A stretch of 64,000 nucleotides of DNA from Luidia sarsii (taxonomy: Eukaryota; Echinodermata; Asteroidea; Paxillosida; Luidiidae), in NCBI GenBank assembly GCA_949987565.1, contig OX465112.1:10804536-10868535 (forward strand). Direction: 5' to 3'. Shown in pieces: positions 26,577 to 39,599 of this stretch. The stretch's first letter is position 1. Every line of letters begins with the position of its first letter. A model generated the notes under the pieces. That model was not told where the DNA came from. It was given only the letters and a program-made list of their open reading frames with translations, and did no database searches. The position numbers were made by a program, and so were the translations under genes.

Positions 26577-27506
26577 TTGGCCCAATTTTGGACATGTTCG
26601 ACAGGTCCGCTCCTGTCGGAATTTTCAGTTTTTGACTCAAAATCAGTTTTCCCAGATTTCTCTGAAAATGACTCCTCAGGTATCTGAGAACCCTCTGACA
26701 CGGATCGGACTTTCGGTAGACCAGTTGAAGTCATTTTTGGCCCCCTGAAAAAAACTTAAGTTTTGGCCCAATTTTGGACATGTTCGACAGGTCCGCTCCT
26801 GTCAGAATTTTCAGTTTTTGACCCAAAATCAGTTTTCCCAGATTTCTTGGAAAATGACTCCTCAGGTATCTCAGAACCCTCTGACACGGATCGGACTTTC
26901 GGTAGACCAGTTGAAGTCATTTTTGGCCCCCTGAAAAAAACTTGAGTTTTGGCCCAATTTTGGACATGTTCGACAGGTCCGCTCCTGTCGGAATTTTCAG
27001 TTTTTGACCCAAAATCAGTTTTCCCTGATTTCTTGGAAAATGACTCTTCAGGTATCTGAGAACCCTCTGACACGGATCGGACTTTCGGTAGACCAGTTGA
27101 AGTCATTTTTGGCCCCCTGAAAAAAACTTGAGTTTTGGCCCAATTTTGGACATGTTCGACAGGTCCGCTCCTGTCGGAATTTTCAGTTTTTGACCCAAAA
27201 TCAGTTTTCCCAGATTTGTTGGAAAATGACTCCTCAGGTATCTCAGAACCCTCTGACACAGATCTGACTTTCGGTAGACCAGTTGAAGTCATTTTTGGCC
27301 CCCTGAAAAAAACTTAAGTTTTGGCCCAATTTTGGACATGTTCGACAGGTCCGCTCCTGTCGGAATTTTCAGTTTTTGACCCAAAATCAGTTTTCCCAGA
27401 TTTCTTGGAAAATGACTCCTCAGGTATCTGAGAACCCTCTGACACGGATCGGATTTTCGGTAGACCAGTTGAAGTCATTTTTGGCCCCCTGAAAAAAACT
27501 TGAGTT

Positions 27507-27541
27507 TTGGCCCAATTTTGGACATGTTCGACAGGTCCGCT
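27507..27541 (+). other. Conserved 35-bp block of the monomer (example)
   Basis: Monomer positions 1-35, from TTGGCCCAA to TCCGCT, are almost unchanged across the array. Exceptions found by eye are the 25-bp deletion at 8173 and CCCACTTTTGG near 9457. Nearly all diagnostic variants lie downstream of position 35. A block that varies less than the rest of a satellite is often taken as a protein-binding or structural site; no such role is shown here. Confidence 0.6.
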
Positions 27542-27548
27542 CCTGTCG
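27529..27548. other. 7-bp dyad in every monomer (example)
   Basis: The sequence CGACAGGTCCGCTCCTGTCG has arms CGACAGG and CCTGTCG (perfect 7-bp inverted repeat) around the 6-base loop TCCGCT, at monomer positions 23-42. It is present in nearly every monomer. A-type monomers change the outermost base (CCTGTCA), and a few domain-I N monomers change the arm to TCTGTCG. It could extrude as a small cruciform or bind a dimeric protein; both are inference. Confidence 0.75.
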
Positions 27549-27878
27549 GAATTTTCAGTTTTTGACCCGAAATCAGTTTTCCCAGATTTCTTGGAAAATG
27601 ACTCCTCAGGTATCTCAGAACCCTCTGACACGGATGGGACTTTCGGTAGACTAGTTGAAGTCATTTTTGGCCCCCTGAAAAAAACTTGAGTTTTGGCCCA
27701 ATTTTGGACATGTTCGACAGGTCCGCTCCTGTCGGAATTTTCAGTTTTTGACCCAAAATCAGTTTTCCCAGATTTCTCTGAAAATGACTCCTCAGGTATC
27801 TGAGAACCCTCTGACACGGATCGGACTTTCGGTAGACCAGTTGAAGTCATTTTTGGCCCCCTGAAAAAAACTTGAGTT

Positions 27879-28063
27879 TTGGCCCAATTTTGGACATGTT
27901 CGACAGGTCCGCTCCTGTCGGAATTTTCAGTTTTTGACCCAAAATCAGTTTTCCTAGATTTCTTGGAAAATGACTCCTCAGGTATCTCAGAACCCTCTGA
28001 CACGGATCGGACTTTCGGTAGACCAGTTGAAGTCATTTTTGGCCCCTGAAAAAAACTTAAGTT
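27879..28063 (+). repeat. 185-bp G monomer, one C missing
   Basis: This G monomer reads TTGGCCCCTGAAA with four C before TG in place of five. The same form occurs at 31971-32155 and 45181-45365 and nowhere else that I found. It is a private mark that ties these three loci together. Confidence 0.9.
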
Positions 28064-31000
28064 TTGGCCCAATTTTGGACATGTTCGACAGGTCCGCTCC
28101 TGTCGGAATTTTCAGTTTTTGACCCAAAATCAGTTTTCCCAGATTTCTCTGAAAATGACTCCTCAGGTATCTGAGAACCCTCTGACACGGATGGGACTTT
28201 CGGTAGACCAGTTGAAGTCATTTTTGGCCCCCTGAAAAAAACTTGAGTTTTGGCCCAATTTTGGACATGTTCGACAGGTCCGCTCCTGTCGGAATTTTCA
28301 GTTTTTGACCCAAAATTTGTTTTCCCAGATTTCTTGGAAAATGACTCCTCAGGTATCTGAGAACCCTCTGACACGGATCGGACTTTCGGTAGACCAGTTG
28401 AAGTCATTTTTGGCCCCCTGAAAAAAACTTGAGTTTTGGCCCAATTTTGGACATGTTCGACAGGTCCGCTCCTGTCGGAATTTTCATTTTTTGACCCAAA
28501 ATCAGTTTTCCCAGATTTCTCTGAAAATGACTCCTCAGGTATCTGAGAACCCTCTGACACGGATCGGACTTTCGGTAGACCAGTTGAAGTCATTTTTGGC
28601 CCCCTGAAAAAAACTTGAGTTTTGGCCCAATTTTGGACATGTTCGACAGGTCCGCTCCTGTCGGAATTTTCAGTTTTTGACCCAAAATCAGTTTTCCTAG
28701 ATTTCTTGGAAAATGACTCCTCAGGTATCTCAGAACCCTCTGACACGGATCGGACTTTCAGTAGACCAGTTGAAGTCATTTTTGGCCCCCTGAAAAAAAC
28801 TTAAGTTTTGGCCCAATTTTGGACATGTTCGACAGGTCCGCTCCTGTCAGAATTTTCAGTTTTTGACCCAAAATCAGTTTTCCCAGATTTCTTGGAAAAT
28901 GACTCCTCAGGTATCTCAGAACCCTCTGACACGGATCGGACTTTCGGTAGACCAGTTGAAGTCATTTTTGGCCCCCTGAAAAAAACTTGAGTTTTGGCCC
29001 AATTTTGGACATGTTCGACAGGTCCGCTCCTGTCGGAATTTTCAGTTTTTGACCCAAAATCAGTTTTCCCTGATTTCTTGGAAAATGACTCTTCAGGTAT
29101 CTGAGAACCCTCTGACACGGATCGGACTTTCGGTAGACCAGTTGAAGTCATTTTTGGCCCCCTGAAAAAAACTTGAGTTTTGGCCCAATTTTGGACATGT
29201 TCGACAGGTCCGCTCCTGTCGGAATTTTCAGTTTTTGACCCAAAATCAGTTTTCCCAGATTTGTTGGAAAATGACTCCTCAGGTATCTCAGAACCCTCTG
29301 ACACAGATCTGACTTTCGGTAGACCAGTTGAAGTCATTTTTGGCCCCCTGAAAAAAACTTAAGTTTTGGCCCAATTTTGGACATGTTCGACAGGTCCGCT
29401 CCTGTCGGAATTTTCAGTTTTTGACCCAAAATCAGTTTTCCCAGATTTCTTGGAAAATGACTCCTCAGGTATCTGAGAACCCTCTGACACGGATCGGATT
29501 TTCGGTAGACCAGTTGAAGTCATTTTTGGCCCCCTGAAAAAAACTTGAGTTTTGGCCCAATTTTGGACATGTTCGACAGGTCCGCTCCTGTCGGAATTTT
29601 CAGTTTTTGACCCGAAATCAGTTTTCCCAGATTTCTTGGAAAATGACTCCTCAGGTATCTCAGAACCCTCTGACACGGATGGGACTTTCGGTAGACTAGT
29701 TGAAGTCATTTTTGGCCCCCTGAAAAAAACTTGAGTTTTGGCCCAATTTTGGACATGTTCGACAGGTCCGCTCCTGTCGGAATTTTCAGTTTTTGACCCA
29801 AAATCAGTTTTCCCAGATTTCTCTGAAAATGACTCCTCAGGTATCTGAGAACCCTCTGACACGGATCGGACTTTCGGTAGACCAGTTGAAGTCATTTTTG
29901 GCCCCCTGAAAAAAACTTGAGTTTTGGCCCAATTTTGGACATGTTCGACAGGTCCGCTCCTGTCGGAATTTTCAGTTTTTGACCCAAAATCAGTTTTCCT
30001 AGATTTCTTGGAAAATGACTCCTCAGCTATCTCAGAACCCCCTGACACGGATCGGACTTTCGGTAGACCAGTTGAAGTCATTTTTGGCCCCCTGAAAAAA
30101 ACTTGAGTTTTGGCCCAATTTTGGACATGTTCGACAGGTCCGCTCCTGTCGGAATTTTCAGTTTTTGACCCGAAATCAGTTTTCCCAGATTTCTTGGAAA
30201 ATGACTCCTCAGGTATCTCAGAACCCTCTGACACGGATGGGACTTTCGGTAGACTAGTTGAAGTCATTTTTGGCCCCCTGAAAAAAACTTGAGTTTTGGC
30301 CCAATTTTGGACATGTTCGACAGGTCCGCTCCTGTCGGAATTTTCAGTTTTTGACCCAAAATCAGTTTTCCCAGATTTCTCTGAAAATGACTCCTCAGGT
30401 ATCTGAGAACCCTCTGACACGGATCGGACTTTCGGTAGACCAGTTGAAGTCATTTTTGGCCCCCTGAAAAAAACTTGAGTTTTGGCCCAATTTTGGACAT
30501 GTTCGACAGGTCCGCTCCTGTCGGAATTTTCAGTTTTTGACCCAAAATCAGTTTTCCTAGATTTCTTGGAAAATGACTCCTCAGGTATCTCAGAACCCCC
30601 TGACACGGATCGGACTTTCGGTAGACCAGTTGAAGTCATTTTTGGCCCCCTGAAAAAAACTTAAGTTTTGGCCCAATTTTGGACATGTTCGACAGGTCCG
30701 CTCCTGTCGGAATTTTCAGTTTTTGACCCAAAATCAGTTTTCCCAGATTTCTCTGAAAATGACTCCTCAGGTATCTGAGAACCCTCTGACACGGATGGGA
30801 CTTTCGGTAGACCAGTTGAAGTCATTTTTGGCCCCCTGAAAAAAAACTTGAGTTTTGGCCCAATTTTGGACATGTTCGACAGGTCCGCTCCTGTCGGAAT
30901 TTTCAGTTTTTGACCCAAAATTTGTTTTCCCAGATTTCTTGGAAAATGACTCCTCAGGTATCTGAGAACCCTCTGACACGGATCGGACTTTCGGTAGACC

Positions 31001-34000
31001 AGTTGAAGTCATTTTTGGCCCCCTGAAAAAAACTTGAGTTTTGGCCCAATTTTGGACATGTTCGACAGGTCCGCTCCTGTCAGAATTTTCAGTTTTTGAC
31101 CCAAAATCAGTTTTCCCAGATTTCTTGGAAAATGACTCCTCAGGTATCTCAGAACCCTCTGACACGGATCGGACTTTCGGTAGACCAGTTGAAGTCATTT
31201 TTGGCCCCCTGAAAAAAACTTGAGTTTTGGCCCAATTTTGGACATGTTCGACAGGTCCGCTCCTGTCGGAATTTTCAGTTTTTGACCCAAAATCAGTTTT
31301 CCCTGATTTCTTGGAAAATGACTCTTCAGGTATCGGAGAACCCTCTGACACGGATCGGACTTTCGGTAGACCAGTTGAAGTCATTTTTGGCCCCCTGAAA
31401 AAAACTTGAGTTTTGGCCCAATTTTGGACATGTTCGACAGGTCCGCTCCTGTCGGAATTTTCAGTTTTTGACCCAAAATCAGTTTTCCCAGATTTGTTGG
31501 AAAATGACTCCTCAGGTATCTCAGAACCCTCTGACACAGATCTGACTTTCGGTAGACCAGTTGAAGTCATTTTTGGCCCCCTGAAAAAAACTTAAGTTTT
31601 GGCCCAATTTTGGACATGTTCGACAGGTCCGCTCCTGTCGGAATTTTCAGTTTTTGACCCAAAATCAGTTTTCCCAGATTTCTTGGAAAATGACTCCTCA
31701 GGTATCTGAGAACCCTCTGACACGGATCGGATTTTCGGTAGACCAGTTGAAGTCATTTTTGGCCCCCTGAAAAAAACTTGAGTTTTGGCCCAATTTTGGA
31801 CATGTTCGACAGGTCCGCTCCTGTCGGAATTTTCAGTTTTTGACCCGAAATCAGTTTTCCCAGATTTCTTGGAAAATGACTCCTCAGGTATCTCAGAACC
31901 CTCTGACACGGATGGGACTTTCGGTAGACTAGTTGAAGTCATTTTTGGCCCCCTGAAAAAAACTTGAGTTTTGGCCCAATTTTGGACATGTTCGACAGGT
32001 CCGCTCCTGTCGGAATTTTCAGTTTTTGACCCAAAATCAGTTTTCCTAGATTTCTTGGAAAATGACTCCTCAGGTATCTCAGAACCCTCTGACACGGATC
32101 GGACTTTCGGTAGACCAGTTGAAGTCATTTTTGGCCCCTGAAAAAAACTTAAGTTTTGGCCCAATTTTGGACATGTTCGACAGGTCCGCTCCTGTCGGAA
32201 TTTTCAGTTTTTGACCCAAAATCAGTTTTCCCAGATTTCTCTGAAAATGACTCCTCAGGTATCTGAGAACCCTCTGACACGGATGGGACTTTCGGTAGAC
32301 CAGTTGAAGTCATTTTTGGCCCCCTGAAAAAAACTTGAGTTTTGGCCCAATTTTGGACATGTTCGACAGGTCCGCTCCTGTCGGAATTTTCAGTTTTTGA
32401 CCCAAAATTTGTTTTCCCAGATTTCTTGGAAAATGACTCCTCAGGTATCTGAGAACCCTCTGACACGGATCGGACTTTCGGTAGACCAGTTGAAGTCATT
32501 TTTGGCCCCCTGAAAAAAACTTGAGTTTTGGCCCAATTTTGGACATGTTCGACAGGTCCGCTCCTGTCGGAATTTTCATTTTTTGACCCAAAATCAGTTT
32601 TCCCAGATTTCTCTGAAAATGACTCCTCAGGTATCTGAGAACCCTCTGACACGGATCGGACTTTCGGTAGACCAGTTGAAGTCATTTTTGGCCCCCTGAA
32701 AAAAACTTGAGTTTTGGCCCAATTTTGGACATGTTCGACAGGTCCGCTCCTGTCGGAATTTTCAGTTTTTGACCCAAAATCAGTTTTCCTAGATTTCTTG
32801 GAAAATGACTCCTCAGGTATCTCAGAACCCTCTGACACGGATCGGACTTTCAGTAGACCAGTTGAAGTCATTTTTGGCCCCCTGAAAAAAACTTAAGTTT
32901 TGGCCCAATTTTGGACATGTTCGACAGGTCCGCTCCTGTCAGAATTTTCAGTTTTTGACCCAAAATCAGTTTTCCCAGATTTCTTGGAAAATGACTCCTC
33001 AGGTATCTCAGAACCCTCTGACACGGATCGGACTTTCGGTAGACCAGTTGAAGTCATTTTTGGCCCCCTGAAAAAAACTTGAGTTTTGGCCCAATTTTGG
33101 ACATGTTCGACAGGTCCGCTCCTGTCGGAATTTTCAGTTTTTGACCCAAAATCAGTTTTCCCTGATTTCTTGGAAAATGACTCTTCAGGTATCTGAGAAC
33201 CCTCTGACACGGATCGGACTTTCGGTAGACCAGTTGAAGTCATTTTTGGCCCCCTGAAAAAAACTTGAGTTTTGGCCCAATTTTGGACATGTTCGACAGG
33301 TCCGCTCCTGTCGGAATTTTCAGTTTTTGACCCAAAATCAGTTTTCCCAGATTTGTTGGAAAATGACTCCTCAGGTATCTCAGAACCCTCTGACACAGAT
33401 CTGACTTTCGGTAGACCAGTTGAAGTCATTTTTGGCCCCCTGAAAAAAACTTAAGTTTTGGCCCAATTTTGGACATGTTCGACAGGTCCGCTCCTGTCGG
33501 AATTTTCAGTTTTTGACCCAAAATCAGTTTTCCCAGATTTCTTGGAAAATGACTCCTCAGGTATCTGAGAACCCTCTGACACGGATCGGATTTTCGGTAG
33601 ACCAGTTGAAGTCATTTTTGGCCCCCTGAAAAAAACTTGAGTTTTGGCCCAATTTTGGACATGTTCGACAGGTCCGCTCCTGTCGGAATTTTCAGTTTTT
33701 GACCCGAAATCAGTTTTCCCAGATTTCTTGGAAAATGACTCCTCAGGTATCTCAGAACCCTCTGACACGGATGGGACTTTCGGTAGACTAGTTGAAGTCA
33801 TTTTTGGCCCCCTGAAAAAAACTTGAGTTTTGGCCCAATTTTGGACATGTTCGACAGGTCCGCTCCTGTCGGAATTTTCAGTTTTTGACCCAAAATCAGT
33901 TTTCCCAGATTTCTCTGAAAATGACTCCTCAGGTATCTGAGAACCCTCTGACACGGATCGGACTTTCGGTAGACCAGTTGAAGTCATTTTTGGCCCCCTG

Positions 34001-36062
34001 AAAAAAACTTGAGTTTTGGCCCAATTTTGGACATGTTCGACAGGTCCGCTCCTGTCGGAATTTTCAGTTTTTGACCCAAAATCAGTTTTCCTAGATTTCT
34101 TGGAAAATGACTCCTCAGCTATCTCAGAACCCCCTGACACGGATCGGACTTTCGGTAGACCAGTTGAAGTCATTTTTGGCCCCCTGAAAAAAACTTGAGT
34201 TTTGGCCCAATTTTGGACATGTTCGACAGGTCCGCTCCTGTCGGAATTTTCAGTTTTTGACCCGAAATCAGTTTTCCCAGATTTCTTGGAAAATGACTCC
34301 TCAGGTATCTCAGAACCCTCTGACACGGATGGGACTTTCGGTAGACTAGTTGAAGTCATTTTTGGCCCCCTGAAAAAAACTTGAGTTTTGGCCCAATTTT
34401 GGACATGTTCGACAGGTCCGCTCCTGTCGGAATTTTCAGTTTTTGACCCAAAATCAGTTTTCCCAGATTTCTCTGAAAATGACTCCTCAGGTATCTGAGA
34501 ACCCTCTGACACGGATCGGACTTTCGGTAGACCAGTTGAAGTCATTTTTGGCCCCCTGAAAAAAACTTGAGTTTTGGCCCAATTTTGGACATGTTCGACA
34601 GGTCCGCTCCTGTCGGAATTTTCAGTTTTTGACCCAAAATCAGTTTTCCTAGATTTCTTGGAAAATGACTCCTCAGGTATCTCAGAACCCCCTGACACGG
34701 ATCGGACTTTCGGTAGACCAGTTGAAGTCATTTTTGGCCCCCTGAAAAAAACTTAAGTTTTGGCCCAATTTTGGACATGTTCGACAGGTCCGCTCCTGTC
34801 GGAATTTTCAGTTTTTGACCCAAAATCAGTTTTCCCAGATTTCTCTGAAAATGACTCCTCAGGTATCTGAGAACCCTCTGACACGGATGGGACTTTCGGT
34901 AGACCAGTTGAAGTCATTTTTGGCCCCCTGAAAAAAAACTTGAGTTTTGGCCCAATTTTGGACATGTTCGACAGGTCCGCTCCTGTCGGAATTTTCAGTT
35001 TTTGACCCAAAATTTGTTTTCCCAGATTTCTTGGAAAATGACTCCTCAGGTATCTGAGAACCCTCTGACACGGATCGGACTTTCGGTAGACCAGTTGAAG
35101 TCATTTTTGGCCCCCTGAAAAAAACTTGAGTTTTGGCCCAATTTTGGACATGTTCGACAGGTCCGCTCCTGTCAGAATTTTCAGTTTTTGACCCAAAATC
35201 AGTTTTCCCAGATTTCTTGGAAAATGACTCCTCAGGTATCTCAGAACCCTCTGACACGGATCGGACTTTCGGTAGACCAGTTGAAGTCATTTTTGGCCCC
35301 CTGAAAAAAACTTGAGTTTTGGCCCAATTTTGGACATGTTCGACAGGTCCGCTCCTGTCGGAATTTTCAGTTTTTGACCCAAAATCAGTTTTCCCTGATT
35401 TCTTGGAAAATGACTCTTCAGGTATCGGAGAACCCTCTGACACGGATCGGACTTTCGGTAGACCAGTTGAAGTCATTTTTGGCCCCCTGAAAAAAACTTG
35501 AGTTTTGGCCCAATTTTGGACATGTTCGACAGGTCCGCTCCTGTCGGAATTTTCAGTTTTTGACCCAAAATCAGTTTTCCCAGATTTGTTGGAAAATGAC
35601 TCCTCAGGTATCTCAGAACCCTCTGACACAGATCTGACTTTCGGTAGACCAGTTGAAGTCATTTTTGGCCCCCTGAAAAAAACTTAAGTTTTGGCCCAAT
35701 TTTGGACATGTTCGACAGGTCCGCTCCTGTCGGAATTTTCAGTTTTTGACCCAAAATCAGTTTTCCCAGATTTCTTGGAAAATGACTCCTCAGGTATCTG
35801 AGAACCCTCTGACACGGATCGGATTTTCGGTAGACCAGTTGAAGTCATTTTTGGCCCCCTGAAAAAAACTTGAGTTTTGGCCCAATTTTGGACATGTTCG
35901 ACAGGTCCGCTCCTGTCGGAATTTTCAGTTTTTGACCCGAAATCAGTTTTCCCAGATTTCTTGGAAAATGACTCCTCAGGTATCTCAGAACCCTCTGACA
36001 CGGATGGGACTTTCGGTAGACTAGTTGAAGTCATTTTTGGCCCCCTGAAAAAAACTTGAGTT
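27879..36062 (+). repeat. Tandem duplication, 2 x 4092 bp (22 monomers)
   Basis: Copy 1 is 27879-31970 and copy 2 is 31971-36062. The order in each is G-H-I-J-K, A-B-C-D-E-F-G, E-F-G-H-I, A-B-C-D-E. Private marks are repeated at the same offset: the 185-bp G monomer (27879, 31971), CATTTTTTGACC in J (28436, 32528), CTCAGCTATC in G (29924, 34016) and GTATCGGAG in B (31227, 35319). I saw no difference between copies in the stretches I compared. The junction joins E directly to G at 31971, skipping F. Boundaries are given to the nearest monomer. Confidence 0.88.
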
Positions 36063-36993
36063 TTGGCCCAATTTTGGACATGTTCGACAGGTCCGCTCCT
36101 GTCGGAATTTTCAGTTTTTGACCCAAAATCAGTTTTCCCAGATTTCTCTGAAAATGACTCCTCAGGTATCTGAGAACCCTCTGACACGGATCAGACTTTC
36201 GGTAGACCAGTTGAAGTCATTTTTGGCCCCCTGAAAAAAACTTGAGTTTTGGCCCAATTTTGGACATGTTCGACAGGTCCGCTCCTGTCGGAATTTTCAG
36301 TTTTTGACCCAAAATCAGTTTTCCTAGATTTCTTGGAAAATGACTCCTCAGGTATCTCAGAACCCCCTGACACGGATCGGACTTTCGGTAGACCAGTTGA
36401 AGTCATTTTTGGCCCCCTGAAAAAAACTTAAGTTTTGGCCCAATTTTGGACATGTTCGACAGGTCCGCTCCTGTCGGAATTTTCAGTTTTTGACCCAAAA
36501 TCAGTTTTCCCAGATTTCTCTGAAAATGACTCCTCAGGTATCTGAGAACCCTCTGACACGGATGGGACTTTCGGTAGACCAGTTGAAGTCATTTTTGGCC
36601 CCCTGAAAAAAAACTTGAGTTTTGGCCCAATTTTGGACATGTTCGACAGGTCCGCTCCTGTCGGAATTTTCAGTTTTTGACCCAAAATTTGTTTTCCCAG
36701 ATTTCTTGGAAAATGACTCCTCAGGTATCTCAGAACCCTCTGACACGGATCGGACTTTCAGTAGACCAGTTGAAGTCATTTTTGGCCCCCTGAAAAAAAC
36801 TTAAGTTTTGGCCCAATTTTGGACATGTTCGACAGGTCCGCTCCTGTCGGAATTTTCAGTTTTTGACTCAAAATCAGTTTTCCCAGATTTCTCTGAAAAT
36901 GACTCCTCAGGTATCTGAGAACCCTCTGACACGGATCGGACTTTCGGTAGACCAGTTGAAGTCATTTTTGGCCCCCTGAAAAAAACTTAAGTT
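36063..36993 (+). repeat. 5-monomer block repeated at 39041-39971
   Basis: F (with ATCAGAC), G, H (187 bp), the I/K hybrid and L, 931 bp in all, recur at 39041-39971 at an offset of 2978 bp. The ATCAGAC form of F is seen only in these two places. After it the copies diverge: 36994 is a patched A monomer and 39972 is a normal A. Confidence 0.78.
36622..36807 (+). repeat. I/K hybrid monomer, second occurrence
   Basis: It has the same composition and neighbours (H before, L after) as the hybrid at 18763. Its presence shows that this locus descends from the same deletion event. Confidence 0.83.
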
Positions 36994-37179
36994 TTGGCCC
37001 AATTTTGGACATGTTCGACAGGTCCGCTCCTGTCAGAATTTTCAGTTTTTGACCCAAAATCAGTTTTCCCAGATTTGTTGGAAAATGACTCCTCAGGTAT
37101 CTCAGAACCCTCTGACACGGATCGGACTTTCGGTAGACCAGTTGAAGTCATTTTTGGCCCCCTGAAAAAAACTTGAGTT
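36994..37179 (+). repeat. A monomer with a C/O-type patch
   Basis: It has the A mark CCTGTCAGAA and the A ending, but TTTGTTGG in the middle as in C or O. The next monomer (37180-37365) is B-like with GACTCTTCA but has CCCAGA in place of CCCTGA. Two adjacent monomers each changed at one diagnostic site suggest short conversion tracts; independent point mutation is the alternative. Confidence 0.65.
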
Positions 37180-37365
37180 TTGGCCCAATTTTGGACATGT
37201 TCGACAGGTCCGCTCCTGTCGGAATTTTCAGTTTTTGACCCAAAATCAGTTTTCCCAGATTTCTTGGAAAATGACTCTTCAGGTATCTGAGAACCCTCTG
37301 ACACGGATCGGACTTTCGGTAGACCAGTTGAAGTCATTTTTGGCCCCCTGAAAAAAACTTGAGTT

Positions 37366-39040
37366 TTGGCCCAATTTTGGACATGTTCGACAGGTCCGCT
37401 CCTGTCGGAATTTTCAGTTTTTGACCCAAAATCAGTTTTCCTAGATTTCTTGGAAAATGACTCCTCAGCTATCTCAGAACCCCCTGACACGGATCGGACT
37501 TTCGGTAGACCAGTTGAAGTCATTTTTGGCCCCCTGAAAAAAACTTGAGTTTTGGCCCAATTTTGGACATGTTCGACAGGTCCGCTCCTGTCGGAATTTT
37601 CAGTTTTTGACCCGAAATCAGTTTTCCCAGATTTCTTGGAAAATGACTCCTCAGGTATCTCAGAACCCTCTGACACGGATGGGACTTTCGGTAGACTAGT
37701 TGAAGTCATTTTTGGCCCCCTGAAAAAAACTTGAGTTTTGGCCCAATTTTGGACATGTTCGACAGGTCCGCTCCTGTCGGAATTTTCAGTTTTTGACCCA
37801 AAATCAGTTTTCCCAGATTTCTCTGAAAATGACTCCTCAGGTATCTGAGAACCCTCTGACACGGATCGGACTTTCGGTAGACCAGTTGAAGTCATTTTTG
37901 GCCCCCTGAAAAAAACTTGAGTTTTGGCCCAATTTTGGACATGTTCGACAGGTCCGCTCCTGTCGGAATTTTCAGTTTTTGACCCAAAATCAGTTTTCCT
38001 AGATTTCTTGGAAAATGACTCCTCAGGTATCTCAGAACCCCCTGACACGGATCGGACTTTCGGTAGACCAGTTGAAGTCATTTTTGGCCCCCTGAAAAAA
38101 ACTTAAGTTTTGGCCCAATTTTGGACATGTTCGACAGGTCCGCTCCTGTCGGAATTTTCAGTTTTTGACCCAAAATCAGTTTTCCCAGATTTCTCTGAAA
38201 ATGACTCCTCAGGTATCTGAGAACCCTCTGACACGGATGGGACTTTCGGTAGACCAGTTGAAGTCATTTTTGGCCCCCTGAAAAAAAACTTGAGTTTTGG
38301 CCCAATTTTGGACATGTTCGACAGGTCCGCTCCTGTCGGAATTTTCAGTTTTTGACCCAAAATTTGTTTTCCCAGATTTCTTGGAAAATGACTCCTCAGG
38401 TATCTGAGAACCCTCTGACACGGATCGGACTTTCGGTAGACCAGTTGAAGTCATTTTTGGCCCCCTGAAAAAAACTTGAGTTTTGGCCCAATTTTGGACA
38501 TGTTCGACAGGTCCGCTCCTGTCAGAATTTTCAGTTTTTGACCCAAAATCAGTTTTCCCAGATTTCTTGGAAAATGACTCCTCAGGTATCTCAGAACCCT
38601 CTGACACGGATCGGACTTTCGGTAGACCAGTTGAAGTCATTTTTGGCCCCCTGAAAAAAACTTGAGTTTTGGCCCAATTTTGGACATGTTCGACAGGTCC
38701 GCTCCTGTCGGAATTTTCAGTTTTTGACCCAAAATCAGTTTTCCCTGATTTCTTGGAAAATGACTCTTCAGGTATCGGAGAACCCTCTGACACGGATCGG
38801 ACTTTCGGTAGACCAGTTGAAGTCATTTTTGGCCCCCTGAAAAAAACTTGAGTTTTGGCCCAATTTTGGACATGTTCGACAGGTCCGCTCCTGTCGGAAT
38901 TTTCAGTTTTTGACCCAAAATCAGTTTTCCCAGATTTGTTGGAAAATGACTCCTCAGGTATCTCAGAACCCTCTGACACAGATCTGACTTTCGGTAGACC
39001 AGTTGAAGTCATTTTTGGCCCCCTGAAAAAAACTTAAGTT
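37366..39040 (+). repeat. Copy of 34016-35690 (9 monomers, 1675 bp)
   Basis: The order G-E-F-G-H-I-A-B-C matches 34016-35690 at an offset of 3350 bp. The shared private marks are CTCAGCTATC in the first G and GTATCGGAG in B. It is flanked on the left by a B-like monomer at 37180 and on the right by an F monomer with ATCAGAC at 39041. This is a third appearance of part of the 4092-bp unit, outside the main tandem pair. Confidence 0.8.
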
Positions 39041-39599
39041 TTGGCCCAATTTTGGACATGTTCGACAGGTCCGCTCCTGTCGGAATTTTCAGTTTTTGAC
39101 CCAAAATCAGTTTTCCCAGATTTCTCTGAAAATGACTCCTCAGGTATCTGAGAACCCTCTGACACGGATCAGACTTTCGGTAGACCAGTTGAAGTCATTT
39201 TTGGCCCCCTGAAAAAAACTTGAGTTTTGGCCCAATTTTGGACATGTTCGACAGGTCCGCTCCTGTCGGAATTTTCAGTTTTTGACCCAAAATCAGTTTT
39301 CCTAGATTTCTTGGAAAATGACTCCTCAGGTATCTCAGAACCCCCTGACACGGATCGGACTTTCGGTAGACCAGTTGAAGTCATTTTTGGCCCCCTGAAA
39401 AAAACTTAAGTTTTGGCCCAATTTTGGACATGTTCGACAGGTCCGCTCCTGTCGGAATTTTCAGTTTTTGACCCAAAATCAGTTTTCCCAGATTTCTCTG
39501 AAAATGACTCCTCAGGTATCTGAGAACCCTCTGACACGGATGGGACTTTCGGTAGACCAGTTGAAGTCATTTTTGGCCCCCTGAAAAAAAACTTGAGTT

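Larger units (their letters stand above)
25832..28063 (+). repeat. Complete 12-monomer HOR, copy 1
   Basis: This unit holds all twelve variants once: H (25832, 187 bp), I (26019), J (26205), K (26391), L (26577), A (26763), B (26949), C (27135), D (27321), E (27507), F (27693) and G (27879, 185 bp). It totals 2232 bp. Because every shorter unit in domain II keeps this cyclic order, I take the 12-mer as the reference HOR from which shorter ones arose by deletion. The alternative, assembly of the 12-mer from shorter units, is less simple but not excluded. Confidence 0.85.
18390..28807 (+). repeat. Dispersed duplication, long copy (10418 bp)
   Basis: This block is related monomer by monomer to 39227-46109. 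The offset is 20837 bp at its left part, 19721 after the 1116-bp tandem unit, and 17302 after the 2419-bp tandem unit. The length difference between the blocks (3535 bp) equals 1116 plus 2419 exactly. It ends where A follows K at 28808, while the other copy continues with an L/H hybrid. The left edge lies in the F monomer at 18204, since the preceding monomers (E at 18018, C at 38855) differ. Confidence 0.83.

Noticed and set aside
27527..27543. CENP-B box
   Set aside because: TTCGACAGGTCCGCTC has TTCG and a CG at the right spacing, but the required central A and the CGGG end do not match; the opposite strand also fails at core positions.
27529..27548. Rho-independent terminator
   Set aside because: The stem is only 7 bp, no T run follows directly, and it recurs every 186 bp in a satellite with no genes.
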